From: Amaranthus tricolor
Lineage: Eukaryota > Streptophyta > Magnoliopsida > Caryophyllales > Amaranthaceae
Assembly (NCBI RefSeq): GCF_026212465.1
Contig: NC_080056.1
Coordinates: forward strand, 10,287,075-10,351,074
DNA: 64,000 nucleotides
Reading direction: 5' to 3'
Shown here: positions 61,401 through 64,000 of the stretch, in pieces
How the letters are laid out: every line of letters begins with the position of its first letter
Position numbering within the stretch: the stretch's first letter is position 1
The notes under the pieces: model-generated
What the model saw: only the letters and a program-made list of their open reading frames with translations
What the model was told of the DNA's origin: nothing
The model's database searches: none
Program-made: the position numbers and the translations under genes

Positions 61401-64000
61401 CTGATAACTGCATGCTTTAGTGCCAACCTCCAAGCTTGAATCCCGCAAGCACCTGCTTACGACTTCTTTCACTTAAGAAATTGAAGTTTAGAATAAGTGA
61501 GATTGACATGAATGACAGAATTATGGAATAGAAATTAGAGAAGAAAAAAGAGAGAACTAAGGGTTGAACTTGAAAATTGAATGTTGAAAGTTGGAAATCA
61601 CAGAATAGAGAATAGAGAGAGATGAAGAAATTGGAAATGAAAAGTCAAAGAACGTGGGGCTGCCTTGGGGTGGGGGGGGGGGGGGGGGGAGTGTTTAAAG
61701 GGATCAATGTCATATATGTATTAATAGTTAAAGTTTTTTTAATTGTATGTTTAAATTGTAATTTTTTTAATTGTTACTTGAGTATGGTGTTAATAAATGT
61801 ATGTAATGGTTTTAAATTTGTGATTAATTTAGAATTATTTGATTAATTATTTAGAAAGTGATAATATATGACATTTAAAATATACATTACTAAAAAGTTA
61901 GTTCAAAAACAAATTAAAAACTTATCATCCAGCATAACTTTTATATTTATCATGGTATGAGTTGACTGTTGATTGAGTTTTTTTCCGTTCCCATGATCTG
62001 CGATCGCTACTGGGACCGCAATTTTGCACCATGATATGAGTTGCTCTTGCTGAAAGATTTTTCAAACTGAAATTCTATGTCATCCTTGCAGGTACCGTTT
62101 TCAGGGAACCAATAATCTGCAAAAATGTCCCAAGGCTTGTTCCAGGTAATCAGTTAGCCTTTTTGCACGTCTCCCCCCAAAAAGTCCAACCACGTTGTAA
62201 AAAGTTAGGAATATTTCAATCAGGTTGGACAAAACCTATATGCATTGGAAGACATGCTTTTGGAGATCAGTACCGTGCATCGGAGGAAGTCATTCGGGGA
62301 GCAGGAACTCTTAAGATGGTATTTGGTAAATCCCTGTCTCTTCTGGATGCTTGCTATTCCAACTTTTAGTGTTTTAAAAATGAGATTAGCGTATAGTAGT
62401 TGACACTTTGTCCAGTGATACATGTGGCCTCTTTTTTACCCTTACAGATAAAAGTTCCATGACTTTTCATTTTTTTTTCAGACCTTTCAAATGATAAGAG
62501 TGTGAATGTTTGCAGTTCCAGATGGGCAAGGTGAGAAGACAGAAGTAGAAGTTTTTCGATTTAAAAATCCCGGAGGAGTTGCGATGTCAATGTATAATAC
62601 TAATGAGGTACTTCATCAACCGTCAGGAAATTGTTATCTTGACTAACTGTCACACTAATTTACGTCAAGTATTATATTTTCTTGTGCACTGTTTCATGTG
62701 AACTTGGACATGATATTTGCTACCAAGGGTTAATCGGAAATAACCTCTTTGCTAGTTTTATCATTAACGGTAAAATTGTGTATATCCGACCCTCCTAAAC
62801 TCTACTTTAGGTGGGAGCCAGCGTTGCGGTAATGAAATGTTGTCACGTTATTGTTGTGTGTAATATTTTCTTGGCAACAGTCAATACGGGCTTTTGCTGA
62901 CTCTTCTATGAGCACTGCTTTCCAAAAGAAATGGCCACTTTATCTCAGCACAAAAAACACCATTCTGAAGAAATATGATGGGAGGTAACGATTTAGAACT
63001 TTACAAAGTGTGTTCTTTCGGAAATTGTTACTTCACTTCCATGATTCCTTGGTGCTGATGTCCTTGTTGAAGGTTCAAGGATATATTCCAGGAAGTTTAT
63101 GAAACAAAGTGGAAGTCGAAGTTCGAGGCTATAGGAATATGGTGAGATCTAACTTCTTGTTTCTTAGCATGCATTATTGATCAAACTTCTTTAATTTTGG
63201 CAATCTAACAAAAATTTCTATATTTTTAAGGTATGAACATCGTCTAATAGATGACATGGTTGCTTATGCTATGAAGAGTGAAGGGGCTTATGTCTGGGCA
63301 TGCAAGAATTATGATGGAGATGTCCAAAGTGACTTCTTGGCTCAAGGTTACAAATCAATTCTGCTTAAAAACTTAATGATGTCGTTCAAGTAATTGTTGA
63401 GAATTTTCAACATTTTTTGTTCTACTAATGCAGGTTTTGGGTCACTTGGGCTGATGACATCTGTTTTGGTTCGTGTTCTTTCATTTTTTAATTTTTGTTG
63501 CACGTGTCTATATTTTTCATAATAATTTAATGGTGGAATCCAGGTATGTCCAGATGGACGGACAATTGAAGCTGAAGCGGCTCATGGGACTGTTACTCGC
63601 CACTTTCGCGTTCATCAAAAAAGAGGTGAAACAAGTACCAACAGTATAGCATCCATCTTTGCCTGGACACGTGGGCTTGCACACAGGTATCAACTCGTCT
63701 AGTGATAGTTTCCAAAAGTTCATGATAAACTATTAAAGGGGACATTTCCAGGGCTAAGTTGGATGACAACACCAAGCTCTTGGACTTCACCAGTAAGCTT
63801 GAAGCAGCATGTGTTGGAACTGTTGAATCGGGGAAGATGACTAAAGACCTGGCACTCCTTGTACATGGGCCTAAGTAAGTTCAAACAATTACTTAAAACC
63901 GTTCAGTAGAAAAATTCCTATTCTCTATGTTGCAAATTGATGTTCTCCCTTTGCTAAAGTATTAAATCTAAAGTAACACTTTTAGATTGTTAAATGTTTT
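52419..64000 (+). CDS. NADP-dependent isocitrate dehydrogenase, 3' end outside
   Basis: Oxidative decarboxylation of isocitrate to 2-oxoglutarate with NADPH. Fourteen exons are visible: 52419-52467, 59534-59577, 59674-59783, 60237-60274, 60863-60940, 62092-62145, 62224-62325, 62516-62607, 62881-62984, 63073-63141, 63231-63346, 63434-63468, 63544-63686 and 63752-63874. All have GT donors and AG acceptors in matching phase. Together they give 385 codons plus two bases; the family has about 410-415, so one short exon or more lies beyond the window. It starts [20 protein letters not shown], with no transit peptide, which fits a cytosolic or peroxisomal form. Active-site residues seen: Thr77, Ser96, Asn98, Arg102, Arg111, Arg134 and Tyr141, the Lys of STKNT, the Asp residues of LIDDM and YDGDVQSD, and the NADP-binding HGTVTRH. 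No lesions. The C-terminal SRL-type signal cannot be checked. Intron 1 is 7,066 bp and full of transposons. Confidence 0.95.
53494..53688 (-). other. Unassigned frame within ICDH intron 1
   Basis: A minus-strand frame ([19 protein letters not shown]...) runs from the LTR-like unit to 53494. I do not recognise it. It may be noise or a remnant of another element. Upstream intron sequence 52468-53493 shows nothing else of note. Confidence 0.25.
53689..53961 (-). repeat. Probable 3' LTR of the intronic Gypsy element
   Basis: On the minus strand a TGATGAGGTGGC...GGGTCACCACA unit of 273 bp lies downstream of the chromodomain frame and has a TATAAATATA box at about 53859-53868. It includes the GA-rich microsatellite at 53725-53800. 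No matching 5' LTR was found, so the limits are inferred. Confidence 0.45.
53725..53800. repeat. GA-rich low-complexity tract
   Basis: Two runs of (GA)n separated by about 30 bp. Confidence 0.8.
54052..55475 (-). pseudogene. Gypsy integrase and chromodomain, broken
   Basis: 55475-54877 (two overlapping frames) holds the integrase zinc finger (ECSICQQQK) and core with Asp residues in LDFVEGL and SDRDRIF. A gap with a stop (about 54676-54876) contains HPQTDGQSE with the catalytic Glu. 54675-54052 holds the C-terminal GPY/F region ([12 protein letters not shown].. VFHVSQLK) and a chromodomain, [19 protein letters not shown]. The chromodomain marks this as a chromovirus. Confidence 0.88.
55479..56543 (-). 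pseudogene. Gypsy reverse transcriptase and RNase H
   Basis: 354-codon frame starting within RT. It has [11 protein letters not shown], where the family's first catalytic Asp is Glu here, then [20 protein letters not shown] with the catalytic Asp pair, and RNase H with [14 protein letters not shown] and NERKLMAIV. The upstream part of RT (56544-56690) is in other frames. The Asp-to-Glu change and stops imply inactivity. Confidence 0.87.
56690..57480 (-). pseudogene. Gypsy gag end and aspartic protease
   Basis: Three overlapping frames. The protease motif reads [12 protein letters not shown], with Arg in place of the Gly of [21 protein letters not shown], the conserved flap region, follows in another frame. 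57004-56690 leads to RT with [17 protein letters not shown]. The protease is inactive. Confidence 0.8.
57481..58036. mobile_element. hAT-like fragment beside the intronic Gypsy
   Basis: The right end in reverse reads TAGGGATGGCCATATGTCGG, like the outer hAT-like element at 43745. The inside has 'gggtctggatctgggtctag' words. The left end is missing, probably lost when the Gypsy element inserted or by deletion, so no target duplication can be seen. Confidence 0.45.
58363..58620. mobile_element. Stowaway-type MITE in ICDH intron 1
   Basis: 258 bp between TA duplications (58361-58362 and 58621-58622). The inverted ends are CTTCCTCCTATTCAGCCTAA on the left and, in reverse, CTCCCTCCTATTCAGCTTAT on the right, followed by a shared GTCCCATTT. 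Confidence 0.87.
58896..59007. mobile_element. Possible short decayed Stowaway MITE
   Basis: Bounded by TA (58894-58895 and 59008-59009) with CTCTCTCC on the left and, in reverse, CTCTCTTTGTCCC on the right. Only 112 bp, and the inner repeats are weak. Confidence 0.35.
61258..61300 (+). repeat. G-rich tract in an ICDH intron
   Basis: Several G-runs of 3-9 separated by single T, in the intron after the exon ending 60940 and on the transcribed-sense strand. This fits a quadruplex-forming pattern. Confidence 0.8.
61664..61689 (+). repeat. Second G-run in the same ICDH intron
   Basis: GGGG-T followed by an unbroken run of about 18 G. Its length may be affected by assembly or sequencing slippage. 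Confidence 0.75.

Overview
The window is nuclear DNA from a flowering plant, most probably a eudicot. It is AT-rich, its genes are split by GT-AG introns, and it is dominated by plant-type LTR retrotransposons (Copia including a Sirevirus, and chromodomain Gypsy), hAT-like elements and Stowaway MITEs. Nothing in it lets me name the species or family. Only two host genes look intact: a secreted HAD-type acid phosphatase of the vegetative-storage-protein family (34785-37710, minus, 3 exons) and an NADP-dependent isocitrate dehydrogenase (52419 to beyond 64000, plus, 14 exons seen). Everything else is transposon sequence, gene relics or plain AT-rich DNA.

Layout. 1404-7152: Tnt1-like Copia on the minus strand with 5-bp target duplications and only two single-base breaks. 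7335-7830: intron-containing pseudogene of ribosomal protein eL42. About 9100-30980: a Gypsy-type LTR fragment split by a Sirevirus (9243-29076, minus). The Sirevirus env-like gene is split by a 9.2-kb composite of three Gypsy LTR copies (12227-21386), and one of those copies carries a solo Sirevirus LTR (14437-15621). Target duplications (AATAT, TAATG, AGGAA) fix the order of these events. 31000-34700: an LTR-like piece plus fragments of two unrelated host genes, a RelA/SpoT homolog and an N-terminal acetyltransferase (NAA20). 37711-43736: AT-rich intergenic DNA with a Stowaway MITE. 43745-50049: a hAT-like element with a perfect 8-bp duplication, itself carrying a second hAT-like element, a TA repeat of over 200 bp and a Copia that lacks reverse transcriptase but has nearly identical LTRs. 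50520-51471: a long-TIR element carrying a captured exon. 51779-52187: a MITE with five tandem hairpins, just upstream of the isocitrate dehydrogenase start codon. 52468-59533: the 7-kb first intron of that gene, holding a decayed chromodomain Gypsy and small MITEs.

The host genes are separate and do not form a pathway or operon. The phosphatase should be secreted or vacuolar. The dehydrogenase should make NADPH and 2-oxoglutarate, but its compartment cannot be set because its C-terminus lies outside the window. I see no rRNA, tRNA, CRISPR or bacterial-type system. The most unusual material is the layered transposon nesting, the RT-less but recently inserted Copia, the hairpin-array MITE in a promoter, and the clustered captured gene fragments.
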